Position numbers and translations under genes: made by a program
Source of the DNA: an uncultured Pelagibacteraceae bacterium
GTDB taxonomy: Bacteria; Pseudomonadota; Alphaproteobacteria; Pelagibacterales; Pelagibacteraceae
Direction of reading: 5' to 3'
Length of the DNA: 32,864 nucleotides
Assembly: GCA_902633885.1 (NCBI GenBank)
Contig: CACPIK010000005.1
Span: 1 to 32,864 of the forward strand
Part shown: piece after piece, positions 17,150 to 28,262 of the stretch
Numbering within the stretch: position 1 is the stretch's first letter
Layout: each line of letters starts with the position of its first letter
The notes under the pieces: generated by a model
Seen by the model: the letters and a program-made list of their open reading frames with translations, nothing else
The model's database searches: none
What the model was told of the DNA's origin: nothing

Positions 17150-19062
17150 TAGTTAACAATTAATAAGGTTAATAATATTGAAAATCCAATTAACATTACA
17201 AACGCATATTGATAAATAAAGCCTGTTTGAAATTTAACTGCAATTGAAGAAAAATACTTTATTAATCCTGATATTCCATCGGGACCAAATCTATCAATTA
17301 TAGAACCATCTATTTTTTTCCATAAAAATTTACCTAATTTTTTTGAGGTTTTAACAAAAATAAAATCGTAAAATTCATCAAAATACCACTTATTTTTTAA
17401 AAATTTATATATAGGCTTATTCATACTAACAAATTCATCTATTATTTTTTTATTATTTACAAATAAGAAAAAAGATAATGGAATAGCTAAAACGACAAGT
17501 GTTGGTGTTAAAAATAAAAACCACATTGGTGGATGATCAGTGCTTAGAGGTTCTAAGAATTTAATTGAAGCTCCCCAAAATTCGTAAGATGTTTCATGAC
17601 CAATAAATAGATCTTTGAACAAAATACCTGCAAAAATTGCACCTATTGATAAAACTATTAACGGAACAATCATTACCAAAGGAGATTCATGCATTTTATC
17701 AATATTTATTTCTGAATTATTATAGTTTCCATGAAATGTTTTAAAAATAAGACGCCATGAATAAATTGATGTCAATAAAGCTGTTGATACACCTATTATT
17801 GCAGCATACATGCCAATGTTAGTACCTCTTAAATATGCAAATTCTATTATTGCATCTTTTGAATAAAAGCCTGACAAGAAAGGAAAGCCAGTTAAAGCAA
17901 GTGTACCAATAACCATTAATGAATAAGTATAAGGTAATTTTTTTATTACTCCTCCCATTTTATTAATATCTTGCTCATCATTAAATGAATGAATTACCGA
18001 ACCAGAACCTAAAAAAAGTAATGCTTTAAAGAATGCATGAGTAAACAAATGAAACATTGCAACATTATATGCTCCCACACCAGCGGCAAAAAACATGTAA
18101 CCTAATTGACTGCATGTTGAATAGGCAATTATTTTTTTTATATCAGTTTGAACTAATGCTACGGATGCTGCAAAAAAAGCAGTAATCATTCCCACTATTG
18201 TTATAATAGACAAAGCTAATTCTGAATATTCATATATTGGAGAACAACGTACTACTAAAAACACTCCTGCAGTTACCATTGTTGCGGCATGAATTAATGC
18301 TGAAACTGGAGTTGGCCCTTCCATTGCATCAGGTAACCAAGTATGTAATAAAAATTGAGCAGACTTACCCATAGCCCCAACAAATAGCAATAAACAAATT
18401 AGATCTACTGAATTAAATTGTATTCCCAAAAATATTAATTTTTTATCTAATATTTGAGGTATTTGAGAAAAGACTTCATCATAATTAACTGTACCAAAAA
18501 TATAAAAAATTAAAAAAATACCTAACGCAAAACCAAAATCACCAACTCTATTAACTAAAAAAGCTTTAATTGCTGCAGCATTTGCGCTTTCTTTTTTATA
18601 CCAGAATCCAATTAAAAAATATGAACACAAACCTACTCCTTCCCATCCAAAAAATAATTGAATAAAATTATCTGAAGTAACTAAGGTTAGCATAGCAAAT
18701 GTAAACAATGACAAATATGCCATAAACCTAGGTTTGTGAGGATCGTGAGCCATATATCCTATTGAATAAATATGAACTAGAGCTGAAATAAAATTTACAA
18801 CCACTAACATTACAGCTGAAAGAGCGTCAATTTTTATTGACCAGTTTACATTTAATGTTCCAGAATTTATCCAAGAAGAAATAATTAAATTGTTAGAATA
18901 TCCATAATTCACTACTTTATAAAATACAAAAAAAGATAAAATTGCAGATATGGAGACAAATAAACTGGTTAAAATTACTGAAAATCTGTCACCAATAAAT
19001 TTGCCAAAAAAACCTGAAACAATAGAAGCAATCAATGGTAAAAAAAGAATTAAATATTCCAT
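17149..19062 (-). CDS. nuoL: NADH-quinone oxidoreductase subunit L
   Basis: NuoL is the distal antiporter-like subunit of the complex I membrane arm. The 637 residues include the core channel helices, with Glu141 in FFGWEGVGLCSYFLIG. The HTWLPDAMEGPTPVSALIH block around 240-260 and DIKKIIAYSTCSQLGYM are also typical. The C-terminal 130 or so residues contain the extra hydrophobic segments and the long lateral helix that braces the membrane arm (the region around NKPIYKFLKNKWYFDEFYD is typical). The gene begins one base after nuoK ends and overlaps nuoM by one base. Confidence 0.97.
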   Translation of the reverse strand: MEYLILFLPLIASIVSGFFGKFIGDRFSVILTSLFVSISAILSFFVFYKVVNYGYSNNLIISSWINSGTLNVNWSIKIDALSAVMLVVVNFISALVHIYSIGYMAHDPHKPRFMAYLSLFTFAMLTLVTSDNFIQLFFGWEGVGLCSYFLIGFWYKKESANAAAIKAFLVNRVGDFGFALGIFLIFYIFGTVNYDEVFSQIPQILDKKLIFLGIQFNSVDLICLLLFVGAMGKSAQFLLHTWLPDAMEGPTPVSALIHAATMVTAGVFLVVRCSPIYEYSELALSIITIVGMITAFFAASVALVQTDIKKIIAYSTCSQLGYMFFAAGVGAYNVAMFHLFTHAFFKALLFLGSGSVIHSFNDEQDINKMGGVIKKLPYTYSLMVIGTLALTGFPFLSGFYSKDAIIEFAYLRGTNIGMYAAIIGVSTALLTSIYSWRLIFKTFHGNYNNSEINIDKMHESPLVMIVPLIVLSIGAIFAGILFKDLFIGHETSYEFWGASIKFLEPLSTDHPPMWFLFLTPTLVVLAIPLSFFLFVNNKKIIDEFVSMNKPIYKFLKNKWYFDEFYDFIFVKTSKKLGKFLWKKIDGSIIDRFGPDGISGLIKYFSSIAVKFQTGFIYQYAFVMLIGFSILLTLLIVN

Positions 19063-19063
19063 T

Positions 19064-19375
19064 TTATCCTTTTAATTTATCAATTTCTTCAACTCTTATT
19101 GTTCCTGAGTTTCTAAAATAAACAACAATTATAGCCAAGCCGATGGCAGCTTCAGCGGCAGCAACTGTCAAAATAAATAAAGTAAATATTTGTCCACTTA
19201 GATCGTTTATAAAAATAGAAAATGAAACAAGGTTAATATTAACAGCAAGCAGTATTAGCTCTATACTCATTAGTATGACTATTACATTTTTTCTATTAAG
19301 AAATATTCCAACAACACCAATGGTAAATATTATTGCCGCTAAAGTTAAATAATGACCCAAACCAATACTAAACAT
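19064..19375 (-). CDS. nuoK: NADH-quinone oxidoreductase subunit K
   Basis: NuoK is a small three-helix membrane subunit at the junction of the complex I arms. The 103 residues match the family (about 100). Two buried glutamates essential for energy coupling in studied homologues are visible as Glu39 ([11 protein letters not shown]) and Glu75 ([11 protein letters not shown]). The start lies inside the 3' end of nuoJ (8-base overlap). nuoL follows after one base. Confidence 0.97.
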   Translation of the reverse strand: MFSIGLGHYLTLAAIIFTIGVVGIFLNRKNVIVILMSIELILLAVNINLVSFSIFINDLSGQIFTLFILTVAAAEAAIGLAIIVVYFRNSGTIRVEEIDKLKG

Positions 19376-20000
19376 CTATTTTAACCCCTTTTTTACTTTC
19401 AACATCTACTAAAGTAACGCTATCATTTCTTTCTCTTGAAATTTGATTAATATAACTTTGTCTTTTTAGTCCACTTCTTTGCCTAAAAGTTAATACAATT
19501 GCACCAATCATAGCTACTAGTAGTATCATGCCAGAAATCTGGAAAAGATGTATATAATCAGTGTAAATTACATTTCCTAAAGATTCTGTGTTAGTAAATT
19601 CAGACGAAATAGATAGGTTAATTGTGTCTACTACATCAGGTTTATACTTCCATCCACCAATAACTATTATTAACTCAAAAAAAATTATTAAACTAACCAA
19701 TAAGCCTATGGGTATATGTGAAACACTTTCGGTAGAGCTAAACCATTCATTTTTTTGTTGAGCAACATTTAACATCATAACCACAAACAAAAATAAAACT
19801 GCCACAGCTCCTACATAAACTATTAGCATTATCATTCCTAAAAATTCAGCACCGATCATAATAAATAAACAAGAAATACTAATAAAATCTAAAATTAAAA
19901 AAAATACTGAATGAACAGTATTTTTTGAGACAGTAACCATTATAGCTGAGACAATTGCAATAAAAGAAAAGATATAAAAAAAAATTGCGTGAGTAATCAT
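19368..20000 (-). CDS. nuoJ: NADH-quinone oxidoreductase subunit J
   Basis: NuoJ is a five-helix membrane subunit of complex I. The third helix, [18 protein letters not shown], is the family hallmark that changes conformation during coupling. The 210 residues include a polar C-terminal extension (about 170-210) that ends in a charged tail on the cytoplasmic or periplasmic face; I cannot decide which. It overlaps nuoK by 8 bases and starts 2 bases after nuoI. Confidence 0.96.
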   Translation of the reverse strand: MITHAIFFYIFSFIAIVSAIMVTVSKNTVHSVFFLILDFISISCLFIMIGAEFLGMIMLIVYVGAVAVLFLFVVMMLNVAQQKNEWFSSTESVSHIPIGLLVSLIIFFELIIVIGGWKYKPDVVDTINLSISSEFTNTESLGNVIYTDYIHLFQISGMILLVAMIGAIVLTFRQRSGLKRQSYINQISRERNDSVTLVDVESKKGVKIDV

Positions 20001-20002
20001 AT

Positions 20003-20488
20003 TTATCTATGAGAACTATCAGCTTTTATATTTGCTGCTAAAATGTTTTCCCATCTATCTCCATTTTCTAATAATTTTTCTTTATTATAATAAAGCTCTT
20101 CTCTAGTTTCTGTAGCAAATTCAAAATTTGGACCTTGAACAATTGCATCTACCGGGCAAGATTCTTCGCATAAACCACAATAAATACATTTAAGCATATC
20201 TATATCGTATCTTGTGGTTTTTCTACTTCCATCATTTCTCTCTTTAGATTCAATGGTTATTGCTTGAGCGGGGCAAACAGCTTCACATAATTTACATGCT
20301 ATACATCTTTCTTCGCCGTTAGGATATCTTCTAAGAGCATGTTCTCCTCTAGCTCTTGCACCAATTGATCCTTTTTCAAAAGGATAATTAATAGTTTTTT
20401 TTGACTTAAATGTTTCTTTTACAGCCAAAATTAAACCTGTTAAAAAATCAATCATTAATATGGTTTTTAAAAATCTAGATATTTTCAT
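20003..20488 (-). CDS. nuoI: NADH-quinone oxidoreductase subunit I
   Basis: NuoI carries the two [4Fe-4S] clusters N6a and N6b that pass electrons toward N2 in the peripheral arm of complex I. Both CxxCxxCxxxCP motifs are intact: Cys62, 65, 68, 72 and Cys101, 104, 107, 111. The N-terminal amphipathic helix (about 1-25) that lies on the membrane is present. The 161 residues are typical of the alphaproteobacterial and mitochondrial form. It begins one base after nuoH ends. Confidence 0.98.
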   Translation of the reverse strand: MKISRFLKTILMIDFLTGLILAVKETFKSKKTINYPFEKGSIGARARGEHALRRYPNGEERCIACKLCEAVCPAQAITIESKERNDGSRKTTRYDIDMLKCIYCGLCEESCPVDAIVQGPNFEFATETREELYYNKEKLLENGDRWENILAANIKADSSHR

Positions 20489-20489
20489 G

Positions 20490-21491
20490 TCAATTCTTTG
20501 GTAATAAATCGAAATACAATAAATAACTTGCTGTAAGAACTACCCAAAATAATGATAATGGAAGAAATATTTTCCAACCAATTTTCATAAGTTGATCATA
20601 TCTGTATCTTGGAACAGTTGCCTTAACCAATGCAAATAAAATGAATAAAAACAATATTTTAAATATAAACCACAAGGGGTCTGGTATTGCATTAAAAGGA
20701 AATAAGTCTATCGGTGAAAGCCAACCTCCTAAAAATAATATTGAACCCATTGCACACATCAATAAAATATTTGCGTATTCTCCTAACCAAAACATAGCAT
20801 ACATCATTCCAGAATATTCTGTTTGATAGCCTGCAACTAATTCTGCTTCTGCTTCAGGTAAATCAAAAGGTGGTCTATTTGTTTCTGCTAATGCTGAAAT
20901 AAAAAAAATCACAAACATTGGAAATAATGGAATAATAAACCATAGTTCTTGTTGTGCTAATACAATATCACTAAGGTTAAGAGAGCCGACACAAAGCAAA
21001 ACATTTATAATTATAACCCCTATAGATACTTCGTATGAAACCATTTGTGCTGCAGATCTTATTGACCCTAGAAAAGGATATTTAGAGTTTGATGCCCATC
21101 CACCCATAATAATTCCGTACACACCCAATGATGAAATTGCAAATAAATAAAGAATTCCAACATTTATATTTGACAAAACTAATTCTTCACTAAAAGGTAT
21201 CACCGCCCAAGCAATAAGCGCTAAAGTCATTGTAACAATTGGAGCCAATATAAATATAATTTTATTTGAACTTGCAGGAATTATAATTTCTTTAAACATG
21301 TATTTTAAGGCATCTGCTAATGATTGGAACAAACCAAATGGACCAACTACATTAGGTCCTCTTCTTTTTTGAACAAATGCCCAAATTCTTCTATCTAGCC
21401 AAACTATCATTGCTACAGATACTAAAACTGGTATCAATAAAAAAAATATTTTATAGACTTCAGAAAAAATTATACCGATATATTCACTCAT
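20490..21491 (-). CDS. nuoH: NADH-quinone oxidoreductase subunit H
   Basis: NuoH forms the heel of complex I and much of the quinone chamber at the peripheral-to-membrane arm junction. The 333 residues contain eight or nine membrane helices. The quinone-site loop [20 protein letters not shown] follows the first helix. The acidic cytoplasmic loop [20 protein letters not shown], rich in conserved Glu, is also intact. It overlaps nuoG by 4 bases and is followed after one base by nuoI. Confidence 0.98.
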   Translation of the reverse strand: MSEYIGIIFSEVYKIFFLLIPVLVSVAMIVWLDRRIWAFVQKRRGPNVVGPFGLFQSLADALKYMFKEIIIPASSNKIIFILAPIVTMTLALIAWAVIPFSEELVLSNINVGILYLFAISSLGVYGIIMGGWASNSKYPFLGSIRSAAQMVSYEVSIGVIIINVLLCVGSLNLSDIVLAQQELWFIIPLFPMFVIFFISALAETNRPPFDLPEAEAELVAGYQTEYSGMMYAMFWLGEYANILLMCAMGSILFLGGWLSPIDLFPFNAIPDPLWFIFKILFLFILFALVKATVPRYRYDQLMKIGWKIFLPLSLFWVVLTASYLLYFDLLPKN

Positions 21492-23518
21492 CCTACTGTT
21501 CCAGTTTTTATTAAATTAAATTTAATGTTTTTACATTCTGTCATAGTCTTAGATGCTCTTGCAATTGAATTTGAATGATAATAATCAATTTCGTTAACAC
21601 GTATTTTCTCATCAACAAAATCATAAGGAGGAATTTCAAAACTATTATTTAACTTATTTGTGTTTAAATAATTTAACATAGAATTTACAAGTTCAATTTT
21701 ATTTGCATATAACTTGTTTCTTTTAATTAAGGCAGAAAGCTCATTAATAATTTGCCAATCTTCTTTTGCTTCACCAGGTGGATAAGATGCTTTGTAAGCT
21801 TTTTGGATTTTTCCTTCTAAGTTGGTAAAATAACCATCTTGCTCTGTGTATGCTGCACCAGGTAAAATAATATCTGCAATTTCAGCTCCTCTATCACCAT
21901 GACTTCCAATATAGATAATAAATTCTTTATTTTTTTTAAAATTAAGGTCTTCCTGGCCAAATAGAAATAATACTTCTATTTTACCTTTTTTTATTTTTTC
22001 AAGAGTTAAGTTTTTTCCATTGTTTGACGATAATACTTTTAAGTCATAAGCGCCAACTGTAGATGCGTTATTTGATAAAATGTTTAATGAATTCCAATTA
22101 TCATTAATTTTATTATTTGAAATTAAATATTTTTTTAATTCTTCAAAAATATATGTTCCAGAATTCATTTTTAATAATGACTGACCAATAATAATCAAGG
22201 GTTTTTTTGAGTTAATTATTTTTTCAGATATTTCATGATTATTGTTTATAATTTCTTTAAAAATTCTGGTATTATTTTCAACTACTTTATAAGGATAAGT
22301 AAGATCGCCAATATCACCAAAAGAGAAAATTTCAGTTTTATTTAGCAAATAAGATTTTCTAATTCTTGTATTTAGTATTGTAGCTTCAAATCTTGGATTT
22401 GTCCCAATCAAGATAATTAAATCACTATCTTCTATTCCGTTAATTTTAGAATTGAAAGTATAATTATTTCTATCACTCGAATTTACATAATATTTGTCAG
22501 ATCTAGAGTCTAGATTTTCAGATTTAATTGTTTTTTCAAAAAAATTTTTTACTGCAAACAATGTTTCCATATTTGTCATATCTCCAGTTATTCCTGCTAT
22601 TTTTTCGGATGATGTTTTGCTAATTTTGTCAAAAATATTTTTATAAGCTTCATCCCAAGATGTTTTTTCAAATCTGTTATTTTTTCTAATAAAAGGTGTA
22701 TCTAGTCTTTGGTTTTTAAGACCATCGCATGCATAGCGTGTTTTATCAGATATCCACTCCTCATTTATTTCTTCATTAATCCTTGGCAAAACTCTTTTTA
22801 CTTCCCAACCATATGTGTCAACTCGAATATTTGAACCAACGGCATCCATAACATCAATTGTTTCAGTTTTTTTTAACTCCCAAGGTCTTGCTTCAAAAAC
22901 ATAAGGTTTTGAGGTAAGAGCTCCTACTGGACATAAATCAATAACATTTGCTGACATTTCTGATTCCATTGATTTTTCAAGATAAGTGGTGATTTCCATG
23001 TTCTCACCTCTTCCTATTGCACCTAATTCAGGAATTCCAGCCACTTCTGTAGCAAATCTTATACATCTTGTACAATGAATACACCTAGTCATTTGTGTTT
23101 TTATTAGTGGACCCATATATTTTTCCGGAACATGTCTTTTGTTTTCTCTAAATCTTGATTTATCAATTCCATAAAACATAGATTGATCTTGTAAATCACA
23201 TTCACCACCTTGGTCACAAACTGGGCAATCTAAGGGATGATTAACTAATAAAAATTCCATAACTCCTTTTCTTGCTTTCTCAACTTTTTTAGTATTAGTT
23301 TTAATAACCATTCCATCTGTAGCTGGCATGGCGCAAGATGCAATAGGTTTGGGTGATTTTTCCATTTCAACTAAACACATTCTACAATTTCCAGCGATTG
23401 AAAGTTTTTCATGATAACAAAATCTTGGTATTTCTGCACCTGCTTGTTCGCATGCCTGTAAAACTGTTAGACCTTCTTCAATTTCAATATCAATATCGTT
23501 AACTTTTAATTTAAGCAT
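21488..23518 (-). CDS. nuoG: NADH-quinone oxidoreductase subunit G
   Basis: NuoG is the large iron-sulfur subunit of the complex I peripheral arm. The N-terminal ferredoxin-like domain binds the [2Fe-2S] cluster N1b through Cys34, 45, 48 and 62. Next come the His-Cys3 [4Fe-4S] cluster N5 (His94, Cys98, 101, 107) and N4 (Cys146, 149, 152, 196). After residue 220 a molybdopterin-oxidoreductase-like domain begins. It has no further four-Cys motif, so the N7 cluster of E. coli and Thermus NuoG is absent, as in mitochondria. The later half is the least conserved part of the operon. The 676 residues are normal for alphaproteobacteria. It overlaps nuoF by 8 bases and nuoH by 4. Confidence 0.97.
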   Translation of the reverse strand: MLKLKVNDIDIEIEEGLTVLQACEQAGAEIPRFCYHEKLSIAGNCRMCLVEMEKSPKPIASCAMPATDGMVIKTNTKKVEKARKGVMEFLLVNHPLDCPVCDQGGECDLQDQSMFYGIDKSRFRENKRHVPEKYMGPLIKTQMTRCIHCTRCIRFATEVAGIPELGAIGRGENMEITTYLEKSMESEMSANVIDLCPVGALTSKPYVFEARPWELKKTETIDVMDAVGSNIRVDTYGWEVKRVLPRINEEINEEWISDKTRYACDGLKNQRLDTPFIRKNNRFEKTSWDEAYKNIFDKISKTSSEKIAGITGDMTNMETLFAVKNFFEKTIKSENLDSRSDKYYVNSSDRNNYTFNSKINGIEDSDLIILIGTNPRFEATILNTRIRKSYLLNKTEIFSFGDIGDLTYPYKVVENNTRIFKEIINNNHEISEKIINSKKPLIIIGQSLLKMNSGTYIFEELKKYLISNNKINDNWNSLNILSNNASTVGAYDLKVLSSNNGKNLTLEKIKKGKIEVLFLFGQEDLNFKKNKEFIIYIGSHGDRGAEIADIILPGAAYTEQDGYFTNLEGKIQKAYKASYPPGEAKEDWQIINELSALIKRNKLYANKIELVNSMLNYLNTNKLNNSFEIPPYDFVDEKIRVNEIDYYHSNSIARASKTMTECKNIKFNLIKTGTVG

Positions 23519-24842
23519 TTTCTTTTTCTAATAAATGTTGATCAACTAAATAAGGAATATCTTTTTGTTTTTTAACTATTGGATCGAATTTATTTCTTTC
23601 TAATATTTCATCTTTAAAATGTCTCAATAGACCTTGAACAGGCCAAGCAGATCCTTCACCAAACGCACATATTGTGTGACCTTCTATTTGTTGTGTTACA
23701 TCCATTAACATATCTACTTCTTCAGATGTAGCTTCACCTGCGGCCATTCTTTCCAACATTCTCCACATCCATCCAGAACCTTCTCTACAAGGAGTACATT
23801 GACCACAACTTTCATGTTTATAAAACCTTGCAATTCTTGCCATACATTTAATAATGTCTTGATCTTTATTTATTACAACAATACCTGCTGTACCTAAGCC
23901 GGTTTTATTTTCCATACATGCATCAAAATCCATTTTCATGTTTTCACAGATATGTTTAGGTAACATTGGCATTGATGAACCTCCTGGAATTACAGCTTTT
24001 AAATTATCCCATCCACCAATCACGCCTCCTGCATGATTTTCTATAAGATCTTTTAAAGGAATTCCCATTTCTTCCTCTACATTACAAGGATTGTTTACAT
24101 TTCCTGATATGCAATAAATTTTTGTTCCTGTGTTTTTAGCTCTACCTAGTGATGCAAACCATTTAGCACCTCTTCTTAAAATTGTAGGAACAGCTGCTAT
24201 AGTCTCAACATTATTAACTATTGTTGGGCATCCATAAAGCCCTATTAAAGCTGGAAAAGGTGGTTTTAGTCTAGGTTGACCTTTTTTTCCTTCTAAGCTT
24301 TCTAATAAAGCTGTTTCTTCACCGCAAATATATGCTCCTGCACCGTAATGTATAAAAATATCCAAATCCCACCCAGTACCAGAAGAATTTTTACCAATTA
24401 AATTTTTTTCATAAGCTTCATCTATAGCTTTTTGCAATATTTTTCCTTCATTAAAATATTCTCCTCTTATATAAATGTAGCATTTGTGAGCATTTACCGA
24501 ATAAGAAGCAATCAAACATCCTTCAATCAACTTGTGAGGTTCAAATCTCAATATATCTCGATCTTTACATGTTCCTGGTTCAGATTCATCTGCATTTATA
24601 ACTAGATAATGAGGTCTTGACCCAACTTCTTTGGGAGCAAATGACCACTTCAAACCTGTTGGAAAACCTGCACCTCCTCTTCCTCTTAACTCAGAAGATT
24701 TAATTTCATTAATTATCCAATCTCTGCCTTTTTCACAAAATTCTTTAGTATTTTTCCAGTCTCCTCTAGATAAAGCTGAATTAATATCAGCTCCACTATC
24801 GTTATAAAGGTTTTGAAAAATTCTATCTTCGTCTTTAAGCAT
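23511..24842 (-). CDS. nuoF: NADH-quinone oxidoreductase subunit F
   Basis: NuoF is the NADH-oxidising subunit of complex I, with FMN and the [4Fe-4S] cluster N3. The FMN/NADH glycine-rich motif [14 protein letters not shown] spans 53-66 and [15 protein letters not shown] 82-96. [14 protein letters not shown] (166-179) is the second nucleotide-site motif. Cluster ligands are Cys346, 349, 352 and 392. The 443 residues match the family. It overlaps nuoE and nuoG by 8 bases each, keeping the three NADH-dehydrogenase-module genes contiguous (E-F-G). Confidence 0.98.
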   Translation of the reverse strand: MLKDEDRIFQNLYNDSGADINSALSRGDWKNTKEFCEKGRDWIINEIKSSELRGRGGAGFPTGLKWSFAPKEVGSRPHYLVINADESEPGTCKDRDILRFEPHKLIEGCLIASYSVNAHKCYIYIRGEYFNEGKILQKAIDEAYEKNLIGKNSSGTGWDLDIFIHYGAGAYICGEETALLESLEGKKGQPRLKPPFPALIGLYGCPTIVNNVETIAAVPTILRRGAKWFASLGRAKNTGTKIYCISGNVNNPCNVEEEMGIPLKDLIENHAGGVIGGWDNLKAVIPGGSSMPMLPKHICENMKMDFDACMENKTGLGTAGIVVINKDQDIIKCMARIARFYKHESCGQCTPCREGSGWMWRMLERMAAGEATSEEVDMLMDVTQQIEGHTICAFGEGSAWPVQGLLRHFKDEILERNKFDPIVKKQKDIPYLVDQHLLEKENA

Positions 24843-25443
24843 TTTTGTTTCCTAATAAAGTTTTTCTTATATTTTCTGGTTCAGTATTTATTCTTCCCTT
24901 GTATGAGCCTGGTCTTGGGTTTTCATTATCCTTTATTTGATTAATTATTTTTTCTAGTTTTTCAGGGCTAAGGTCTTCAAAATAATCCATATTAATTTGA
25001 ATCATTGGAGCATTAACGCATGCACCTAAACATTCTACTTCCATCCAAGAAGCTTTCCCATCCTTAGAGATTTTGTTTTCATCTTTTGAAATTTTATTTT
25101 TGCAAACTTCTACTAAGTCGTAAGCACCTCTCAACATACAAGGTGTAGTTGTACAAACTTGAAATAAATATTTTCCAACTGGTGCCAAATTATACATAGA
25201 ATAGAAAGTGGCAACTTCGTAAACCTTTATGTAGGGCATATCTAAGAATTTAGCGATATATTTCATAGCAGCCAAGGGTATCCAATTGTCATTTTGTGTT
25301 TGAGCAATGTATAATAATGCCATCACAGCACTTTGCTGTTTTCCTTTTGGATAATTTGAAATGATTTTATTTGCGAATTCTATATTTTTATCTTTAAATT
25401 TAAAATTTTCTGGCTGTACTTTTGAAATCTTTTTTAAACTCAT
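24835..25443 (-). CDS. nuoE: NADH-quinone oxidoreductase subunit E
   Basis: NuoE is the thioredoxin-fold [2Fe-2S] subunit (cluster N1a) next to the flavin in the NADH-dehydrogenase module. Ligands are Cys97, Cys102, Cys138 and Cys142 in CTTTPC and CLGAC. The 202 residues include a C-terminal extension beyond the bacterial minimum (about 165), ending in a polar tail from about residue 165. Such tails are common in alphaproteobacterial NuoE. It overlaps nuoD by 4 bases and nuoF by 8. Confidence 0.97.
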   Translation of the reverse strand: MSLKKISKVQPENFKFKDKNIEFANKIISNYPKGKQQSAVMALLYIAQTQNDNWIPLAAMKYIAKFLDMPYIKVYEVATFYSMYNLAPVGKYLFQVCTTTPCMLRGAYDLVEVCKNKISKDENKISKDGKASWMEVECLGACVNAPMIQINMDYFEDLSPEKLEKIINQIKDNENPRPGSYKGRINTEPENIRKTLLGNKNA

Positions 25444-26615
25444 CTATCTACCTCCCCAAAAACTATATCCATAGAGCCTAGCACAGCTGGAACATCGGCA
25501 AGCATATGTCCTTTAATTAAATAATCCATTGCCTGTAAATGCGAAAATCCTGGGGCTCTAATTTTACATTTATATGGTTTGCTTGAACCATCTGATATAA
25601 TATAAACACCAAATTCACCTTTTGGTGCCTCAACAGCTGTGTATATTTCATCCTTCTCTACTCTATAACCTTCTGTAAAAAGTTTAAAATGATGAATAAG
25701 CGCTTCCATTGAATGTTTAATTTCTTTTTTTGATGGAGGAGAAATTTTACCATCACTAGTTTTTATTGGACCTTTAGGTAAATTTTTTAGACATTGGTTT
25801 ATTATTTTTAGACTTTCTTTCATTTCGTCTATTCTACAAAGATATCTATCGTAACAATCTCCATTTTTTCCTACAGGAATTTTAAATTCTAAATCTTCAT
25901 AACAGTCATAAGGTTGGCTTTTTCTAAGATCCCAAGGCACTCCAGATCCTCTTAGCATTACTCCTGAAAAAGAATAATCTAAAGCATCTTGTTTTGAAAC
26001 TATTCCAATATCTACATTTCTTTGTTTAAATATTCTGTTATCCGTTAATAGATTTTCTAGGTCATTAATTATTTTAGGAAAATTATTACAAAATTCAGCA
26101 ATATCTTTTTCAAGCCCTTTAGGTAAATCTTTGTGAACACCTCCTGCTCTAAAATAATTAGCATGAAGTCTTGATCCTGAAACTCTCTCATAAAAACCCA
26201 TTAGAGTTTCTCTTTCTTCAAAACCCCATAGTGTTGGTGTTAAAGCTCCAACATCCATTGCTTGAGTTGTGACATTTAATATGTGGCTTAGAATTCTTCC
26301 TATTTCACAAAAAATTACTCTAATGTATTTTGCTCTAAGAGGTACTTCAATATTAAGAATTTTTTCTATAGCAAGAGCAAAAGCATGTTCTTGATTCATA
26401 GGAGCAACATAATCAAGTCTATCAAAGTATGGTACTGCCTGCATGTATGTTTTGTTTTCAATTAATTTTTCCGTACCTCTATGAAGTAATCCTATATGCG
26501 GATCGGCCTTTTCTACTACTTCACCATCCAATTCAAGTATAAGCCTTAATACTCCATGAGCCGCAGGATGCTGAGGACCAAAGTTTAAATTCAATGTTTT
26601 AGTTTGTTTTTTCAT
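25440..26615 (-). CDS. nuoD: NADH-quinone oxidoreductase subunit D
   Basis: NuoD is the 49-kDa-type subunit that, with NuoB, lines the quinone-reduction site of complex I. It descends from [NiFe]-hydrogenase large subunits but lacks the nickel ligands. Diagnostic blocks are [15 protein letters not shown] (11-25), [14 protein letters not shown] (40-53), [17 protein letters not shown] (63-79) and, at the C-terminus, DPVFGEVDR-type residues (here DIVFGEVDR). The 391 residues are normal for the unfused form, NuoC being separate. It starts 2 bases after nuoC ends. Confidence 0.98.
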   Translation of the reverse strand: MKKQTKTLNLNFGPQHPAAHGVLRLILELDGEVVEKADPHIGLLHRGTEKLIENKTYMQAVPYFDRLDYVAPMNQEHAFALAIEKILNIEVPLRAKYIRVIFCEIGRILSHILNVTTQAMDVGALTPTLWGFEERETLMGFYERVSGSRLHANYFRAGGVHKDLPKGLEKDIAEFCNNFPKIINDLENLLTDNRIFKQRNVDIGIVSKQDALDYSFSGVMLRGSGVPWDLRKSQPYDCYEDLEFKIPVGKNGDCYDRYLCRIDEMKESLKIINQCLKNLPKGPIKTSDGKISPPSKKEIKHSMEALIHHFKLFTEGYRVEKDEIYTAVEAPKGEFGVYIISDGSSKPYKCKIRAPGFSHLQAMDYLIKGHMLADVPAVLGSMDIVFGEVDR

Positions 26616-26617
26616 AT

Positions 26618-27208
26618 TTATTCTTTGCTTTGATCTTTAATATATTTTGTTCCTTCCCAAGGACTCTCATAATCAAAATTTCTATAATTTTGTTCTAGTT
26701 TAACTGGTTCATAAATAACTTTTTTTTTGTCTTCGCTGTACCTAACTTCATTATGGCCAGTTAAAGGAAAATCTTTTCTTAATGGGTGACCCTCGAAACC
26801 ATAATCAGTTAATATTCTTCTAAGGTCTGGGTGATTTTTAAATTCTATTCCATACATATCAAAAACTTCTCTTTCCATCCAATTTGCTGATGGAAATAGC
26901 GAAGTAATAGATGATACAGGTTCGTTTTCTTTTATATCAAACTCTACTATTATCCTTTTATTATTTTCGTGACTTAAAAAAAAATACACAAGTTTAAATC
27001 TTCTATCTTTTTCAGGATAATCTACTGCGGTAATTTCAATTAATTGCTTAAACTTTACATCTTTATTTGTTTTTAGAAAAAATATCACATCCATTAAATC
27101 ATTTTCATTTATACTAATATAGATTTGTTCATGTTTAATTTTTGAGCTATTTATTTTTGTAGTTAATTCAGAATTAATAATTTTTTCTATATCTTCTAAA
27201 CTTCTCAT
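26618..27208 (-). CDS. nuoC: NADH-quinone oxidoreductase subunit C
   Basis: NuoC is the 30-kDa-type structural subunit of the complex I peripheral arm. The signature block runs through [20 protein letters not shown] and [20 protein letters not shown], near residues 105-145. The 196 residues are those of a separate NuoC, not the fused NuoCD of E. coli. It sits two bases after nuoB and two before nuoD. Confidence 0.98.
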   Translation of the reverse strand: MRSLEDIEKIINSELTTKINSSKIKHEQIYISINENDLMDVIFFLKTNKDVKFKQLIEITAVDYPEKDRRFKLVYFFLSHENNKRIIVEFDIKENEPVSSITSLFPSANWMEREVFDMYGIEFKNHPDLRRILTDYGFEGHPLRKDFPLTGHNEVRYSEDKKKVIYEPVKLEQNYRNFDYESPWEGTKYIKDQSKE

Positions 27209-27210
27209 TT

Positions 27211-27732
27211 TTATCTTTCTAAAGAACCTTTGGTTCTAATTTTCTTTTGTAATTGTAGAATACCGTATAAAAGAGCTTCCGCAGATGGAGGACAACCAGG
27301 AACATAAACATCAACAGGTACTATTCGATCGCACCCTCTTACAACAGAATATGAATAATGATAATAGCCTCCACCATTGGCACAACTTCCCATAGATATA
27401 ACATATCTCGGTTCAGGCATTTGATCATAAACTTTTCTTAAAGCTGGAGCCATTTTGTTTGTTAATGTGCCTGCCACAATCATCACATCTGATTGTCTTG
27501 GTGAGGCTCTAGGAGCGGCTCCAAATCTTTCAAGATCATATCTTGGCATTGATGTTTGCATCATTTCAACAGCACAGCAAGCCAATCCAAATGTCATCCA
27601 ATGTAGAGATCCTGTTCTTGCCCAGTTTACCAGATTATCTAAAGATGTTGTTATAAATCCATTATCGCTAAAATCTTGAGCCAATTGTTTAAACTCTTCT
27701 GGAATTTCTTTGTTTTTATTTTTTAAATTCAT
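27211..27732 (-). CDS. nuoB: NADH-quinone oxidoreductase subunit B
   Basis: NuoB carries [4Fe-4S] cluster N2, the immediate electron donor to quinone in complex I. The unusual tandem-cysteine ligands are present as Cys52 and Cys53 ([10 protein letters not shown]), with Cys117 ([10 protein letters not shown]) and Cys147 (VPGCPP). The 173 residues are typical. The gene starts one base after nuoA ends. Upstream of the core is a polar N-terminal 25 residues whose function I cannot assign. Confidence 0.98.
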   Translation of the reverse strand: MNLKNKNKEIPEEFKQLAQDFSDNGFITTSLDNLVNWARTGSLHWMTFGLACCAVEMMQTSMPRYDLERFGAAPRASPRQSDVMIVAGTLTNKMAPALRKVYDQMPEPRYVISMGSCANGGGYYHYSYSVVRGCDRIVPVDVYVPGCPPSAEALLYGILQLQKKIRTKGSLER

Positions 27733-27733
27733 T

Positions 27734-28102
27734 TTATTCCCAGTCTAATGCTCCTTTTTTCCATTCATAAATAAACCCTACAGTTAAAATGAATAAAAAA
27801 ATCATCATGGATATAAAGCCAAATACACCTATTTCACCAAGTGATATTGCCCAGGGAAATAAAAATGCAATTTCTAAGTCGAATATAATAAATAATATTG
27901 CTACTAAATAAAATCTTACATCAAATTCCATTCTAGAATCATTAAAAGGTTCAAAACCACATTCATAAGCTGATAATTTTTCTGGATCTGGTTTTTTTGG
28001 CGATGCAAAGTAATTCATTGCCACAAAGGCAAAGCTTAGACCAAGAGCTATTATTAAAAATAGAATTATTGGTAAGTATTCTTTTAAAAATTCCGCAAGC
28101 AT
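27734..28102 (-). CDS. nuoA: NADH-quinone oxidoreductase subunit A
   Basis: NuoA is a three-helix membrane subunit near the quinone chamber of complex I. The loop [22 protein letters not shown] with its conserved Cys, plus the helix [15 protein letters not shown], identify it. I choose the ATG at 28102 (122 residues, the usual family length). The frame stays open to a TTG at 28120, but that codon lies only 2 bases downstream of a perfect TATAAT (28128-28123), so it should fall outside the transcript. No strong Shine-Dalgarno sequence precedes the ATG, and the expected 5' UTR is only about a dozen bases. This is the first gene of the nuoA-N operon. Confidence 0.95.
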   Translation of the reverse strand: MLAEFLKEYLPIILFLIIALGLSFAFVAMNYFASPKKPDPEKLSAYECGFEPFNDSRMEFDVRFYLVAILFIIFDLEIAFLFPWAISLGEIGVFGFISMMIFLFILTVGFIYEWKKGALDWE

Positions 28103-28122
28103 TTTGAATCTATATAACAACT

Positions 28123-28131
28123 ATTATACCA
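28123..28131 (-). promoter_or_regulatory. Candidate extended -10 promoter of the nuo operon
   Basis: The minus strand reads TGG directly followed by TATAAT (28131 down to 28123), a perfect extended -10 element about 20 bases before the nuoA ATG at 28102. A weak -35-like GTGACT lies 19 bases upstream, which suits an extended -10 promoter. Transcription would start near 28116. In such AT-rich DNA isolated TATAAT hits are common; the TG extension and the position just after the tRNA genes make this one more credible. Confidence 0.55.
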
Positions 28132-28180
28132 AGAAAAAGAGAAGATAAGTCACATATTTACATTAATTTTAAGTAAATAG

Positions 28181-28257
28181 TGGCGGGAGTGAAGGGACTC
28201 GAACCCTCGGCCCCGTGCGTGACAGGCACGTGCTCTAACCAACTGAGCTACACCCCC
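28181..28257 (-). tRNA. tRNA-Asp (anticodon GUC)
   Basis: The 77-base gene folds as a full cloverleaf on the minus strand. The acceptor stem GGGGGUG pairs with CACUCCC (one G-U), and the D arm is the usual AGCUCAGUUGGUUAGAGC. The anticodon loop CUGUCAC carries GUC, and the T arm contains GGUUCGAGUCC. The discriminator G fits aspartate identity, and the 3' CCA is encoded (28183-28181). It lies 5 bases after tRNA-Val and is probably cotranscribed with it. Confidence 0.97.
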
Positions 28258-28262
28258 ATTTT

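Noticed and set aside
28157..28180. ATTTAC / GTAAAT inverted repeat after tRNA-Asp as a possible terminator
   Set aside because: The stem is only 6 bp and AT-rich, the loop is 11 bases, and no T run follows; chance is sufficient.
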